Source: Vibrio marinisediminis (GTDB taxonomy: Bacteria > Pseudomonadota > Gammaproteobacteria > Enterobacterales > Vibrionaceae). Taken from it: a stretch of 64,000 nucleotides of DNA. Positions within the stretch are counted from its first letter, which is position 1, and every line of letters starts with the position of its first letter. The notes under the pieces were generated by a model. The model saw nothing but the letters and a program-made list of their open reading frames with translations, had not been told where the DNA came from and searched no databases. Location: the NCBI RefSeq assembly GCF_014050145.1, contig NZ_JACFYF010000004.1, positions 62,001 to 126,000 of the forward strand, written 5' to 3'. The position numbers were made by a program, and so were the translations under genes. Shown here piece by piece: positions 9,616 through 17,801 of the stretch.

Positions 9616-9930
9616 TCAGTCCGTTGCTGATTCCAAATCTAATAAAATGGCTAACGCCTGCTCAGGACCACCGCTGCAAATAGCGTCATCACTATCAAAT
9701 GCCGAGCAGACTTTTGGGCGTTCTGGCTGACCAAATATCTTACACAGATTGTGTTCGTTTAACTGAATACAGCGCACGCCAGAAGGTTTGCCATTTGGCA
9801 TCCCGGGAATTGGCGAGCTGATAGAAGGGGCAATGCAGCACGCGCCGCAGCCTCGGCTCAAAGTGGCAGAGATACAAGGGGACCAATCAGAAGCGTCGAT
9901 AGTGGAGACTTCGATAGTAGTGGCGGTCAT
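9616..9930 (-). CDS. YkgJ-family cysteine cluster protein
   Basis: A 104-residue cytoplasmic protein with the putative zinc/iron-chelating cysteine cluster of the YkgJ/CxxCxxCC group: SRGCGACCIAPSIS, then VRCIQL, NLCKIFG, PKVCSAF and ICSGG. The family is thought to bind metal but has no firm function. The frame is open upstream to 10059, but GAGGG lies at the right distance before the ATG at 9930 and the shorter form has the usual family length. It is convergent with the aldo/keto reductase. Confidence 0.85.
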   Translation of the reverse strand: MTATTIEVSTIDASDWSPCISATLSRGCGACCIAPSISSPIPGMPNGKPSGVRCIQLNEHNLCKIFGQPERPKVCSAFDSDDAICSGGPEQALAILLDLESATD

Positions 9931-10050
9931 GTTTTTTCCCTCAAAGGTGGTCGAGCGTATCGGCAGTAAAGTTAAACGATGGAATTCAAAGAGGGGCGAT
10001 TCTAGAGGATTGTTTGATAGGTTGCCAGTATAAGGCGAGAAGTAATAATC

Positions 10051-10070
10051 AAGCCCCAATAGTGGGGCTT
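10051..10070. terminator. Hairpin between glsB-like and ykgJ-like genes
   Basis: AAGCCCC (10051-10057) and GGGGCTT (10064-10070) form a perfect 7-bp stem. It lies just beyond the stop of the minus-strand glsB-like gene. T-tracts on either strand are poor, so efficiency is uncertain. Confidence 0.5.
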
Positions 10071-10084
10071 AGGGATTAGTAGCG

Positions 10085-10336
10085 TTAACTGCGAATAAAA
10101 CGGTTATATAAGAAGAGCAGAACAAACGCCCCCAACGTAGCGGTCACAATACTGCCAATGTTGACACCGTCTGCACCACCAAAGCCAAGTAAGCCACCTA
10201 GAAAGCCACCGACAAACGCGCCAGCAATGCCAAGAACCATTGTAGCGATCCAACCGCCGCCGTCTTCGCCTGGCATTAACCATTTCGCAAGTGCCCCCGC
10301 GATTAAGCCGAGAATGATCCACGAAATTACGCCCAT
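10085..10336 (-). CDS. GlsB/YeaQ/YmgE family stress-response membrane protein
   Basis: An 83-residue protein of the transglycosylase-associated (GlsB/YeaQ/YmgE) family. It has three hydrophobic glycine-rich segments: SWIILGLIAGALAKW, TMVLGIAGAFVGGFLGGLLG and IVTATLGAFVLLFLYN, with PGEDGGGW in the first loop. Members are small inner-membrane proteins linked to general stress; the biochemical function is unknown. AAGGAG precedes the ATG. It appears to be a single gene. Confidence 0.92.
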   Translation of the reverse strand: MGVISWIILGLIAGALAKWLMPGEDGGGWIATMVLGIAGAFVGGFLGGLLGFGGADGVNIGSIVTATLGAFVLLFLYNRFIRS

Positions 10337-10475
10337 GTGTACTCCTTAGTTGAAGTGTCAATGACGTATTAAGAATAGAACACTCAGAGAAAAGCGCTTA
10401 TTTCAGTGTGAGACTTGCACTTATTAGTTGAGAGCGGTATAAATCGCACCCTGTTTTGAATCGAAGTATGAGTCT

Positions 10476-10925
10476 ATGAGCGAACAATTTTGGCAAACGA
10501 AATCCCTAGAACAAATGAGCGACCAAGAATGGGAAGCGCTTTGTGATGGTTGTGGCAAGTGCTGCCTGCATAAACTCATGGATGAAGATACCGATGAAAT
10601 CTACTACACCAATGTGGCGTGTAGTTGGTTAAATAGCAAAACGTGTTCATGTAAAGATTACGCGAATCGTTTTACCTCAGATGAAGACTGCACCAAGCTT
10701 ACTCGTGAAGACATTGAAGACTTCGAGTGGCTACCGCATACCTGTGCGTATCGCTTATTAGCGCGAAATGAGCCTCTGCCTGAATGGCATCCGCTAATTA
10801 CCGGGTCTAAATCGGCAATGCACAAAGCTGGAGAGAGCGTACGTAACAAAGTGGTGTACGAAATTGAAGTGGTGGATTGGCAAAACCACATTCAAAACCT
10901 ACCGGACTGGGCTAGAAAAGCCTAA
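10476..10925 (+). CDS. UPF0260 family cysteine cluster protein (YcgN-like)
   Basis: A 149-residue protein matching the UPF0260/YcgN family in length and layout. It starts with the [16 protein letters not shown] cysteine cluster (Cys at about 23, 26, 29, 30), followed by VACSWLN, KTCSC, DEDCTKL and HTCAYRLLA, and ends in a conserved LPDWARKA tail. The cysteine pattern suggests metal binding, like the ykgJ-type gene nearby, but the role is unknown. I choose the ATG at 10476 because the family begins at this point; no strong ribosome-binding site is seen. Confidence 0.9.
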   Translation: MSEQFWQTKSLEQMSDQEWEALCDGCGKCCLHKLMDEDTDEIYYTNVACSWLNSKTCSCKDYANRFTSDEDCTKLTREDIEDFEWLPHTCAYRLLARNEPLPEWHPLITGSKSAMHKAGESVRNKVVYEIEVVDWQNHIQNLPDWARKA

Positions 10926-11094
10926 GTTGTTTTTCCAGTTTTGTTATCCCTAAGTTATTACCTTGGAGCGATGTTTAGAACACTTTGCCCATTGTATTGC
11001 TTTCAACTGCTACTGAAGCGTTAAGAGATGGTGTCTTTAAGCGCTTTGGCAGCAGTTAAATAGCCTAAATCTGAGGTTGTTTTCCTGATTTTTC

Positions 11095-11127
11095 CAAATT
11101 AACCACGCATTTAATATGGTTAATTTG
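11095..11127. repeat. 11-bp perfect inverted repeat upstream of nosR
   Basis: CAAATTAACCA (11095-11105) and TGGTTAATTTG (11117-11127) are exact reverse complements with an 11-base spacer. No T-tract follows on the plus strand. It may be the terminator of the ycgN-like gene, or an operator upstream of the nos promoter. Confidence 0.6.
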
Positions 11128-11203
11128 TGGCAATTCTATTTCATATGTCGTCACGTGATCAATTCCTCTATTTACATAAATAAAACATTTAGAATACAAA
11201 AAA

Positions 11204-11217
11204 TTGACGTAAATCAA
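11204..11217. promoter_or_regulatory. FNR-type (CRP/FNR family) binding site for nos cluster
   Basis: TTGACGTAAATCAA fits the FNR/DNR consensus TTGAT-N4-ATCAA with one mismatch. If it occupies -41.5, transcription would start near 11252, about 30 bp before nosR, and TAGTCT at 11239-11244 would be the -10. FNR-type activation under low oxygen is the usual control for nos genes. Confidence 0.75.
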
Positions 11218-11281
11218 TCTGTTTGATTTTTCATCAACTAGTCTTAAGTAACATTTTGACCTGCCTCATATGGAGCTGCAA

Positions 11282-13429
11282 ATGGGTTACATGTTACGAG
11301 CACCATGTTGGTTTAATAAAAGCCAAACCACTGTAATCCTGATCTGCTCTGTTTTTTTGCTCACATTGTTTTCATTTTCAGCTCAAGCACTATTTGTTAG
11401 CCCCCCGAAAGACCCAATCCCTCTTATAGAAGAAACATTTCCTAATTTAACCAGTATCTCTGACAAGCAGGGTGAGCCACTTTTGCGAGTGGTAAAGAAA
11501 GATCAACAGATCCTTGGGTATGCATTCGAAACGGACGATATAGCGAAAATTCCTGCCTATTCTGGTGAGCCAGTCAATATGTTAGTGATCATCGATCCTA
11601 GAGGGGAGTATCTTGCCTCAAAAGTACTTGAGCATCATGAACCGATTATTTTAGCTGGTATTCCCGAGAGTAAATTGTGGGATTTTAGCGATCAATATGT
11701 AGGTCTTTCTGTCAAAGACCGAATCAAAGTAGGTGGCAAGCCGAATAAAGGCTATATCCCTATTGATGGTCTATCTGGGGCTACTGTGACGGTGATGGTG
11801 ATGAATGCGGCCATAACCAAATCAGCCACCAAGGCGGCAGAGTCTCTGGGTATTATTGAGCGCCAAACCAACATCATTCAGCCTATCTCAACAATTAAGC
11901 AAGAGCTATTTAGCCCCAAAAGTTGGCTTGATTTAACCGGCGATGGGTCAATAAGAAAGCTGTACTTAACCAATGAAACGGTACAGAAAGCGTTTGATGA
12001 CACTGAGGCGGAAAATGTTGACACTGTAGATGCGTCAAAAAAAGATGAGATGTTTGCTGAGATTTACTATGCCCTTGCTGATATTCCTACTATTGGTAAA
12101 AACCTGTTTGGTGAAGCAGAGTATCAGTGGCAAATTAAACAACTTAAACCCAATGAGCACCTTATCGCGGTGTTTGGTAACGGCTATTCTTACAAAGGCT
12201 CGGGTTATGTGCGTGGTGGGATATTTGACCGAATTCAACTCCACCAAAATGATAATGAAATAACCTTTCGTGATCTCGACCATAACCGCATTTCTGATTT
12301 GTACACCCAAGATGCCCCTCATTTTAATGAAATGTCGGTATTTAAAGTACAATCACATCATGAATTTGACCCCGGAGCCAGTTGGCAATTAGAACTGCTT
12401 GTACGTCGACAAACCGGTCCAATTGATAGTGTATTTACCAGTTTTAAAGCGAGCTACGATGTACTCGAACAATATGTAGACACTCCGGCACCGATTGTTC
12501 TAGAGCCTGAACTTAGTCTCACCGAGCAAGTTTGGCAGGAGAGCCAAGTCAAAGTCATTATTCTTCTTATTTTAATCGGTGTACTGCTGCTGATTTTATT
12601 CTTCCAAGATATTTTGGTTAAACACCCAACATTTATGCACCGACTTAGACATGGATTTTTAGTGGTGACTGTGGTGTTTATTGGTTGGGTATGGGGAGGG
12701 CAGCTTTCTGTCGTCAACGTCTTTACCTTCTTGCAGTCGATGGCCAAAGGCTTTTCGTGGGATCTTTTCTTACTTGACCCTATTATTTTCATTTTATGGG
12801 TGACGGCTGCCGTTACTATGTTGCTTTGGGGTCGTGCTGTTTATTGTGGGTGGTTATGCCCATTTGGTGCGCTACAAGAACTGATTAACCAAACCGCACG
12901 CTATGTGAAAATTCCTCAGTTCGAACTGCCATGGGCAGTGCATGAAAGACTATGGGCGATAAAATATCTAATTTTGTTGGCTCTGTTTGGTATCTCATTA
13001 GACTCGCTTGCTCTGGCTGAAACGTTCGCAGAAATCGAGCCGTTCAAAACCACCTTCTTACTCAAATTTGATCGAGAATGGCCATTTATTCTTTGGGCTG
13101 TTTTCTTACTCGCCCTTAACTTATTTAATCGCAAGACGTTCTGCCGTTATTTATGCCCACTTGGCGCTGCGCTTTCTGTCTCGAATAGTGTGCGTTTATT
13201 TGATTGGCTTAAGCGTCGCCCTGAATGTGGTTCACCTTGTAAAATTTGCGCCAAAGAGTGCGAGATTCAAGCCATACAACCGGATGGCGTGATCAACCTG
13301 CGCGAATGCCACTATTGTCTTGACTGCCAAATCACCTATTCCAACGATGGAAAGTGCCCACCATTGAAAAAAATGGCGCATAAAAAACGTAAGCAATCGG
13401 GCACTGATATCCCCATAACAGAGATTTAA
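11282..13429 (+). CDS. nosR: NosR, membrane flavoprotein electron donor/regulator for N2O reductase
   Basis: NosR is a polytopic membrane flavo-iron-sulfur protein that supports electron transfer to NosZ and nos expression. The 715 residues show a signal-like first helix, a periplasmic FMN-binding domain (IDGLSGATVTVMVMN near 170 holds the FMN-threonine motif), a cluster of transmembrane helices, two CxxxCP motifs (YCGWLCPFG, FCRYLCPLG), and a C-terminal 4Fe-4S region (CGSPCKICAKECEI and CHYCLDCQITYSNDGKCPP). An ATG at 11270 is in frame, but GGAG lies between it and 11282 at normal spacing. First gene of the nos cluster. No apbE/nosX for flavin attachment is nearby. Confidence 0.93.
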   Translation: MGYMLRAPCWFNKSQTTVILICSVFLLTLFSFSAQALFVSPPKDPIPLIEETFPNLTSISDKQGEPLLRVVKKDQQILGYAFETDDIAKIPAYSGEPVNMLVIIDPRGEYLASKVLEHHEPIILAGIPESKLWDFSDQYVGLSVKDRIKVGGKPNKGYIPIDGLSGATVTVMVMNAAITKSATKAAESLGIIERQTNIIQPISTIKQELFSPKSWLDLTGDGSIRKLYLTNETVQKAFDDTEAENVDTVDASKKDEMFAEIYYALADIPTIGKNLFGEAEYQWQIKQLKPNEHLIAVFGNGYSYKGSGYVRGGIFDRIQLHQNDNEITFRDLDHNRISDLYTQDAPHFNEMSVFKVQSHHEFDPGASWQLELLVRRQTGPIDSVFTSFKASYDVLEQYVDTPAPIVLEPELSLTEQVWQESQVKVIILLILIGVLLLILFFQDILVKHPTFMHRLRHGFLVVTVVFIGWVWGGQLSVVNVFTFLQSMAKGFSWDLFLLDPIIFILWVTAAVTMLLWGRAVYCGWLCPFGALQELINQTARYVKIPQFELPWAVHERLWAIKYLILLALFGISLDSLALAETFAEIEPFKTTFLLKFDREWPFILWAVFLLALNLFNRKTFCRYLCPLGAALSVSNSVRLFDWLKRRPECGSPCKICAKECEIQAIQPDGVINLRECHYCLDCQITYSNDGKCPPLKKMAHKKRKQSGTDIPITEI

Positions 13430-13431
13430 TT

Positions 13432-13503
13432 ATGGGTGAACAGCTATGGCTATCGACTAATTCACGTTTGTTAGTGAAACCATCAGTGTATATGAAAACG
13501 TAA
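13432..13503 (+). CDS. Possible 23-residue small ORF between nosR and nosZ
   Basis: The 88 bp gap between nosR and nosZ is almost filled by an ATG-to-TAA frame of 23 codons beginning two bases after the nosR stop and ending 14 bases before the nosZ ATG. The initiation context is weak (a lone GAG upstream). The product would be mildly basic with no clear membrane segment. It could be translationally coupled, or simply chance. Confidence 0.2.
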   Translation: MGEQLWLSTNSRLLVKPSVYMKT

Positions 13504-13517
13504 AATGGAGGTTTACC

Positions 13518-15410
13518 ATGAGCGATGACAAGAACAAACTGGAAGACGAGAACACCCCGGTCAATACCGAGCGCCGGAAATTTTTCGGTCAAAGTGCCGC
13601 GATAGGGTTAGGCGTAGCAGCAGCACCCATGACAGCGGCAATGTTCGCATCGATGGCGAAAGCACAAGCTGAAGAAGTCCAAAATAGCCCATTTATTCAT
13701 CCTGGTGAGCAAGACGAATATTATGGTTTTTGGAGTGGTGGGCACTCAGGTGAGGTTCGTATTTTAGGTTTGCCTTCTATGCGAGAGTTAATGCGAATTC
13801 CTGTGTTTAATGTGGACAGCGCAACGGGGTGGGGGCTCACCAACGAAAGTAAGCGTATTAAAGGTGATAGCGCTAATTTGTTGTGTGGTGATTCGCACCA
13901 CCCGCATATGAGTATGACTGACGGCCACTACAATGGTAAGTACGTTTTCATCAATGATAAGGCCAACAGTCGCGTGGCACGTATTCGTTGTAACGTAATG
14001 AAAACGGATAAGATGCTGACCATTCCAAATGTACAAGCGATTCACGGTTTGCGCGTACAAAAAGTGCCTTACACAAAATACGTCATGTGTAACAGTGAAT
14101 TTGAAATTCCAATGAACAATGATGGAAAATCCAGTTTAGAAGATGTAAGCACTTATCGTTCATTGTTTAATGTTATTGATGCAGAAACCATGGAAATGGC
14201 GTTCCAAGTTATGGTTGATGGCAACCTTGACAACACCGATGCTGACTACGACGGTAAGTATTTTGCTTCAACCTGTTATAACTCAGAAATGGGCATGAAT
14301 TTAGGTGAAATGATCACTGCTGAACGTGACCATGTAGTAGTGTTCCACCTTGCTCGCTGTGAAGCAGCACTAAAAGCGGGCAAATTCAAAACCTATAACG
14401 GTAACGATGTTCCAGTTCTTGATGGGCGCAAAGGTTCAGAACTAACTCGTTATATCCCAGTACCAAAATCACCTCATGGGATGAACACCTCATCTGACGG
14501 TAAATACTTTGTTGCCAATGGTAAGTTGTCACCAACGGTATCGGTGATAGCAATCAACAAGCTTGATGATTTGTTTGCCGATAAGATCGACGCTCGAGAG
14601 ACGGTAGTCGCGGAGCCTGAGCTTGGTCTTGGTCCACTGCATACCGCCTTTGATAATCGTGGTAATGCCTACACAACCTTGTTCCTTGATAGCCAAATAG
14701 CGAAGTGGAACGTAGAGGATGCCATCAAGGCGCACAATGGTGAGAAGGTAAATTATCTGCGCCAAAAACTCGATGTGCATTATCAACCTGGTCATAACCA
14801 TACGTCGCAAGGTGAAACCCGTGATGCGGATGGTAAATGGTTAGTCTCACTATGTAAGTTCTCCAAAGATCGCTTCTTACCGGTAGGACCACTTCGTCCA
14901 GAAAATGATCAATTGATTGATATTTCGGGTGATGAAATGAAGTTGGTTCACGATGGACCAACCTACGCGGAACCACATGATTGTATGATTGTGCATCGCA
15001 GTAAAGTGAAGCCAGATAAGCTGTGGAGCCGCGATGACTCTATTTTTGCTGAGACTTTAGCGATGGCAGAAAAAGATGGCGTTAATGTGATGACAGAGAA
15101 CAAAGTCATTCGTGATGGTAATAAAGTTCGCGTCTACATGACTTCAATTGCGCCAACTTTTGGTATGTATGAGTTCAAGGTCAAGCTGGGTGATGAGGTA
15201 ACCATAGTGGTTACAAACCTCGATATGATTGAAGATGTTACGCACGGGTTCTGTGTCACTAACCATGGTGTTCAAATGGAGATTGGTCCTCAAGCAACCG
15301 CGTCGGTCACCTTCATTGCCGATAAGCCAGGGGTTCAGTGGTACTACTGTAACTGGTTCTGTCACGCGCTACACATGGAAATGCGTGGCCGTATGTTAGT
15401 GGAAGCTTAG
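13518..15410 (+). CDS. nosZ: Nitrous-oxide reductase NosZ (clade I, Tat-exported)
   Basis: NosZ reduces N2O to N2 in the periplasm. The 630-residue precursor has a twin-arginine signal (RRKFFG at 19-24, then a hydrophobic stretch ending at AKAQA), which marks clade I. The seven-bladed propeller carries the histidines for the CuZ cluster in [23 protein letters not shown] and EPHDCM. The C-terminal cupredoxin domain holds the CuA site [12 protein letters not shown] (Cys611, Cys615, His619, Met622, with Trp613). All ligands I can check are intact. GGAGG precedes the ATG. It is the catalytic gene of the cluster. Confidence 0.97.
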   Translation: MSDDKNKLEDENTPVNTERRKFFGQSAAIGLGVAAAPMTAAMFASMAKAQAEEVQNSPFIHPGEQDEYYGFWSGGHSGEVRILGLPSMRELMRIPVFNVDSATGWGLTNESKRIKGDSANLLCGDSHHPHMSMTDGHYNGKYVFINDKANSRVARIRCNVMKTDKMLTIPNVQAIHGLRVQKVPYTKYVMCNSEFEIPMNNDGKSSLEDVSTYRSLFNVIDAETMEMAFQVMVDGNLDNTDADYDGKYFASTCYNSEMGMNLGEMITAERDHVVVFHLARCEAALKAGKFKTYNGNDVPVLDGRKGSELTRYIPVPKSPHGMNTSSDGKYFVANGKLSPTVSVIAINKLDDLFADKIDARETVVAEPELGLGPLHTAFDNRGNAYTTLFLDSQIAKWNVEDAIKAHNGEKVNYLRQKLDVHYQPGHNHTSQGETRDADGKWLVSLCKFSKDRFLPVGPLRPENDQLIDISGDEMKLVHDGPTYAEPHDCMIVHRSKVKPDKLWSRDDSIFAETLAMAEKDGVNVMTENKVIRDGNKVRVYMTSIAPTFGMYEFKVKLGDEVTIVVTNLDMIEDVTHGFCVTNHGVQMEIGPQATASVTFIADKPGVQWYYCNWFCHALHMEMRGRMLVEA

Positions 15411-15423
15411 AGCAGGTTTTTAT

Positions 15424-15440
15424 GGGGTACTTTGTGCCCC
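15424..15440 (+). other. Hairpin between nosZ and nosD
   Basis: GGGGTAC and GTGCCCC pair around a TTT loop (one G-U pair) 13 bases after the nosZ stop. The following sequence is pyrimidine-rich but not a clean T-tract. It could partly terminate transcription or protect the nosZ mRNA end, giving more NosZ than maturation proteins. Confidence 0.55.
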
Positions 15441-15483
15441 TATTTCACTCTCTCACGACGGCGTATTACCCAAGGAGCCTTAT

Positions 15484-16881
15484 TTGAAGTTTAAAGGTTT
15501 GAAGCATAAAGGTTTGAAGTTAGAAGATGTGAAATTAAGTGGTTTGAATAAAATTAGCTCAACGCGAGTAGCGCTCTCTTTTCGATTCTTTTTACTCTCT
15601 GTTGTCACATTGTTTCACTCTGGCGTCTTAGCCGCTGTTATCACATTGACTAGCCAAGACAACCTGCAAATTGAATTGGATGCAGCCCAATCCGGCGACA
15701 CCATAATCCTCAATGGTGGGGAATATGTGGGGAACTTTACCATTAGTCAAAGCATTACCTTACAAGGTAAGCTTGGGGCAAAAATAGATGCCGGTGGTAC
15801 AGGCAATGCGCTTACCTTATTGGCGTCTGACACTACGATAGAGAATCTTAATATCGTCAATTGGGGGCGTAATTTAACTGAGCAAAATGCGGGGATCTAT
15901 AACGATAAGTCACTAAAAAACTTAATCTTTCGAGGTAACACACTCAAAGGTGATGCGTTTGGGATTTGGGCTCAGCAAGTCGATGGTATCTTAATAGAAA
16001 ATAATACCGTTGAAGGCAACCCTATTCTTCGCTCTGCTGACCGTGGTAATGGCATTCAACTCTCTAGCGTTAAAAATGCCTTAGTGGTCGGAAATGAGGT
16101 CAGTAAAACCCGAGATGGACTGTATATTATCTCCAGCCAAGATAGCGAATTGCGAGATAACATTTTGCATGACCTGCGGTACGGTGTGCACTATATGTAT
16201 TCACACCATAATCGTGTCATTGATAACTTTGCTTACAATACCCGAGCTGGTTACGCATTAATGAGTTCACGCCAACTCACAGTTCACGGTAATCGTAGCC
16301 AAGATAGTGAAGATTACGGCATGCTAATGAACTTCATTACCCAATCAGATATCAGCTACAACCAGATAAAAAATGTTTGGACGAAGCCCGAAAACAAAGT
16401 CATAGGCCGTGATGGTAAAGGATTCTTTGTTTATAACTCTGGTTATAACACCATCAGCCACAATGTTATCGACACCGCTGAAATAGGTATTCACCTAACG
16501 GCAGGATCGGAAAATGGCAAAATTTTCGGCAATAGTTTTATTAACAATCCTGTTCAAGTGAAATACGTTTCTAATCAGAAACAAGAATGGAGTCAAAACG
16601 GCGAAGGGAATTTTTGGAGTAACTACCTTGGCTGGGATTTGGATAATAACAGTATTGGTGATACCCCATTCGAGCCCAATGATGGTATTGATAAAATGGT
16701 GTGGAAATACCCTGAATCGAAAGTATTGCTAGATAGCCCATCAGTACTAATGCTTCGCTGGATACAAAAGCAGTTTCCAGTATTAAAACCGCCAGGAGTA
16801 AAAGATTCACATCCGCTTATGATGCAGCCAAGTATTCATTCTTCTCAACCGAAATCAGATACAGCAGGGACACGCTTATGA
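15484..16881 (+). CDS. nosD: NosD, periplasmic copper-cluster maturation protein
   Basis: NosD is a periplasmic right-handed beta-helix protein that works with NosFY in assembling the CuZ centre. The 465 residues show many parallel-beta-helix repeats (NNTVEGN, SKTRDGLYI, SHHNRVIDNFAYNT) typical of the family. Initiation is from TTG, supported by AAGGAG six bases upstream; no upstream ATG exists. The first 30 residues carry repeated KGLK motifs encoded by a 12-base direct repeat before the hydrophobic signal segment (about 31-50), longer than usual for NosD. Its stop overlaps the nosF start by four bases. Confidence 0.92.
   Translation: MKFKGLKHKGLKLEDVKLSGLNKISSTRVALSFRFFLLSVVTLFHSGVLAAVITLTSQDNLQIELDAAQSGDTIILNGGEYVGNFTISQSITLQGKLGAKIDAGGTGNALTLLASDTTIENLNIVNWGRNLTEQNAGIYNDKSLKNLIFRGNTLKGDAFGIWAQQVDGILIENNTVEGNPILRSADRGNGIQLSSVKNALVVGNEVSKTRDGLYIISSQDSELRDNILHDLRYGVHYMYSHHNRVIDNFAYNTRAGYALMSSRQLTVHGNRSQDSEDYGMLMNFITQSDISYNQIKNVWTKPENKVIGRDGKGFFVYNSGYNTISHNVIDTAEIGIHLTAGSENGKIFGNSFINNPVQVKYVSNQKQEWSQNGEGNFWSNYLGWDLDNNSIGDTPFEPNDGIDKMVWKYPESKVLLDSPSVLMLRWIQKQFPVLKPPGVKDSHPLMMQPSIHSSQPKSDTAGTRL
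15493..15519 (+). repeat. 12-bp direct repeat in the nosD N-terminus
   Basis: AAAGGTTTGAAG occurs at 15493-15504 and 15508-15519 with a 15-base (five-codon) period, and a degenerate third copy follows near 15538. Each copy encodes GLK/GLN and contains an in-frame TTG. Confidence 0.8.
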
Positions 16882-17801
16882 CTCATCTCGTATCGCTGAA
16901 AGGCGTAACTAAGCAATACAAGCAGTTACGAGCCTTAGATAGTGTAGATTTAAGCATAGATAGTGGTGAAGTACTGGGGCTATTTGGTCACAATGGTGCC
17001 GGAAAGACCACGTTAATGAAGCTGGTTTTAGGTGTTACCGCAGCCTCTAGTGGCAAGGTCAGTGTGTTTGGTCGCGATCCAAGCAGCAAGCAAGCTTGGC
17101 AGGGGCGAAAATCGATTGGTTATTTGCCTGAAAATGTTAGTTTTTACGATCAACTGACTGGGCTGGAGGTGTTGACCTATTTTGCTCGGTTGAAATCTGT
17201 GCCCAAAGCACAGGCTATTTCTTTGTTGAAGGAGGTTGGTCTCACTGATGCTCTGCATCGCCAAGTAAAACACTACTCTAAAGGCATGCGCCAACGTCTT
17301 GGCTTAGCCCAAGCATTTCTTGGTGAGCCCAAACTTCTTCTACTTGATGAGCCTACGGTAGGCTTGGACCCTATTGCTACTCAAGAGTTCTATGTCAGTG
17401 TTGATCGGCTCAAACAGCAAGGTGCAAGCGTACTACTTTGCTCTCACGTATTACCCGGTGTTGAGCAGCATATTGACCGTGCGATGATCCTCGCTGGAGG
17501 CAAAACTGTCGCTGAAGGTACGCTTAGTCAACTGCGCCAACAAGCCAGCCTACCGGTGGTGATTAAAACTCATGGCATTAATGGCGCACTGGCAAGCAAT
17601 AGTCAACTTGCCGGGTTTATGGTGGCGGCAGATCAACTGCATATCCCAGAAGCCAATAAGATGACCATTATCAAAGAGTTGATGAGTTACGATTCGTTGA
17701 CCGATATTCAAGTGACTCCTGCCAATCTAGAGCAGATTTACCAACACTTTTTAAATGATGAACCGTCGTTAACGCTTAGTGGTAAGGAGGAAGCACAATG
17801 A
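16878..17801 (+). CDS. nosF: NosF, ABC-type ATPase for copper-cluster assembly
   Basis: NosF is the cytoplasmic ATPase of the NosDFY complex. The 307 residues contain Walker A GHNGAGKTT (37-45), the signature YSKGMRQRLGLAQA (about 133-146), Walker B LLLLDEPTVGLDP and an H-loop (LLCSHVL). The C-terminal extension after residue 220 is typical of NosF and is thought to contact partners. The start overlaps the nosD stop by ATGA, and its stop overlaps nosY in the same way, indicating translational coupling of nosDFY. Confidence 0.95.
   Translation: MTHLVSLKGVTKQYKQLRALDSVDLSIDSGEVLGLFGHNGAGKTTLMKLVLGVTAASSGKVSVFGRDPSSKQAWQGRKSIGYLPENVSFYDQLTGLEVLTYFARLKSVPKAQAISLLKEVGLTDALHRQVKHYSKGMRQRLGLAQAFLGEPKLLLLDEPTVGLDPIATQEFYVSVDRLKQQGASVLLCSHVLPGVEQHIDRAMILAGGKTVAEGTLSQLRQQASLPVVIKTHGINGALASNSQLAGFMVAADQLHIPEANKMTIIKELMSYDSLTDIQVTPANLEQIYQHFLNDEPSLTLSGKEEAQ

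Larger units (their letters stand above)
10926..11281 (+). promoter_or_regulatory. nosR upstream region
   Basis: This 356 bp AT-rich gap carries the nos promoter. From left to right: an 11-bp perfect inverted repeat (11095-11127), an 8-bp palindrome TCACGTGA near 11153, an FNR-type box (11204-11217), a second TTGAT/ATCAA palindrome with a 5-base spacer (11223-11237), a possible -10 TAGTCT (11239-11244), and the GGAG ribosome-binding site (11272-11275). I see no credible gene. Confidence 0.7.

Noticed and set aside
11223-11237. Second FNR site before nosR
   Set aside because: The half-sites fit but the spacer is five bases instead of four, so I do not call it an FNR box; it is mentioned only as an offset palindrome.
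11270-11281. Longer nosR start at 11270
   Set aside because: Its first codons contain the GGAG that serves the ATG at 11282, and the extra residues add nothing known in NosR.
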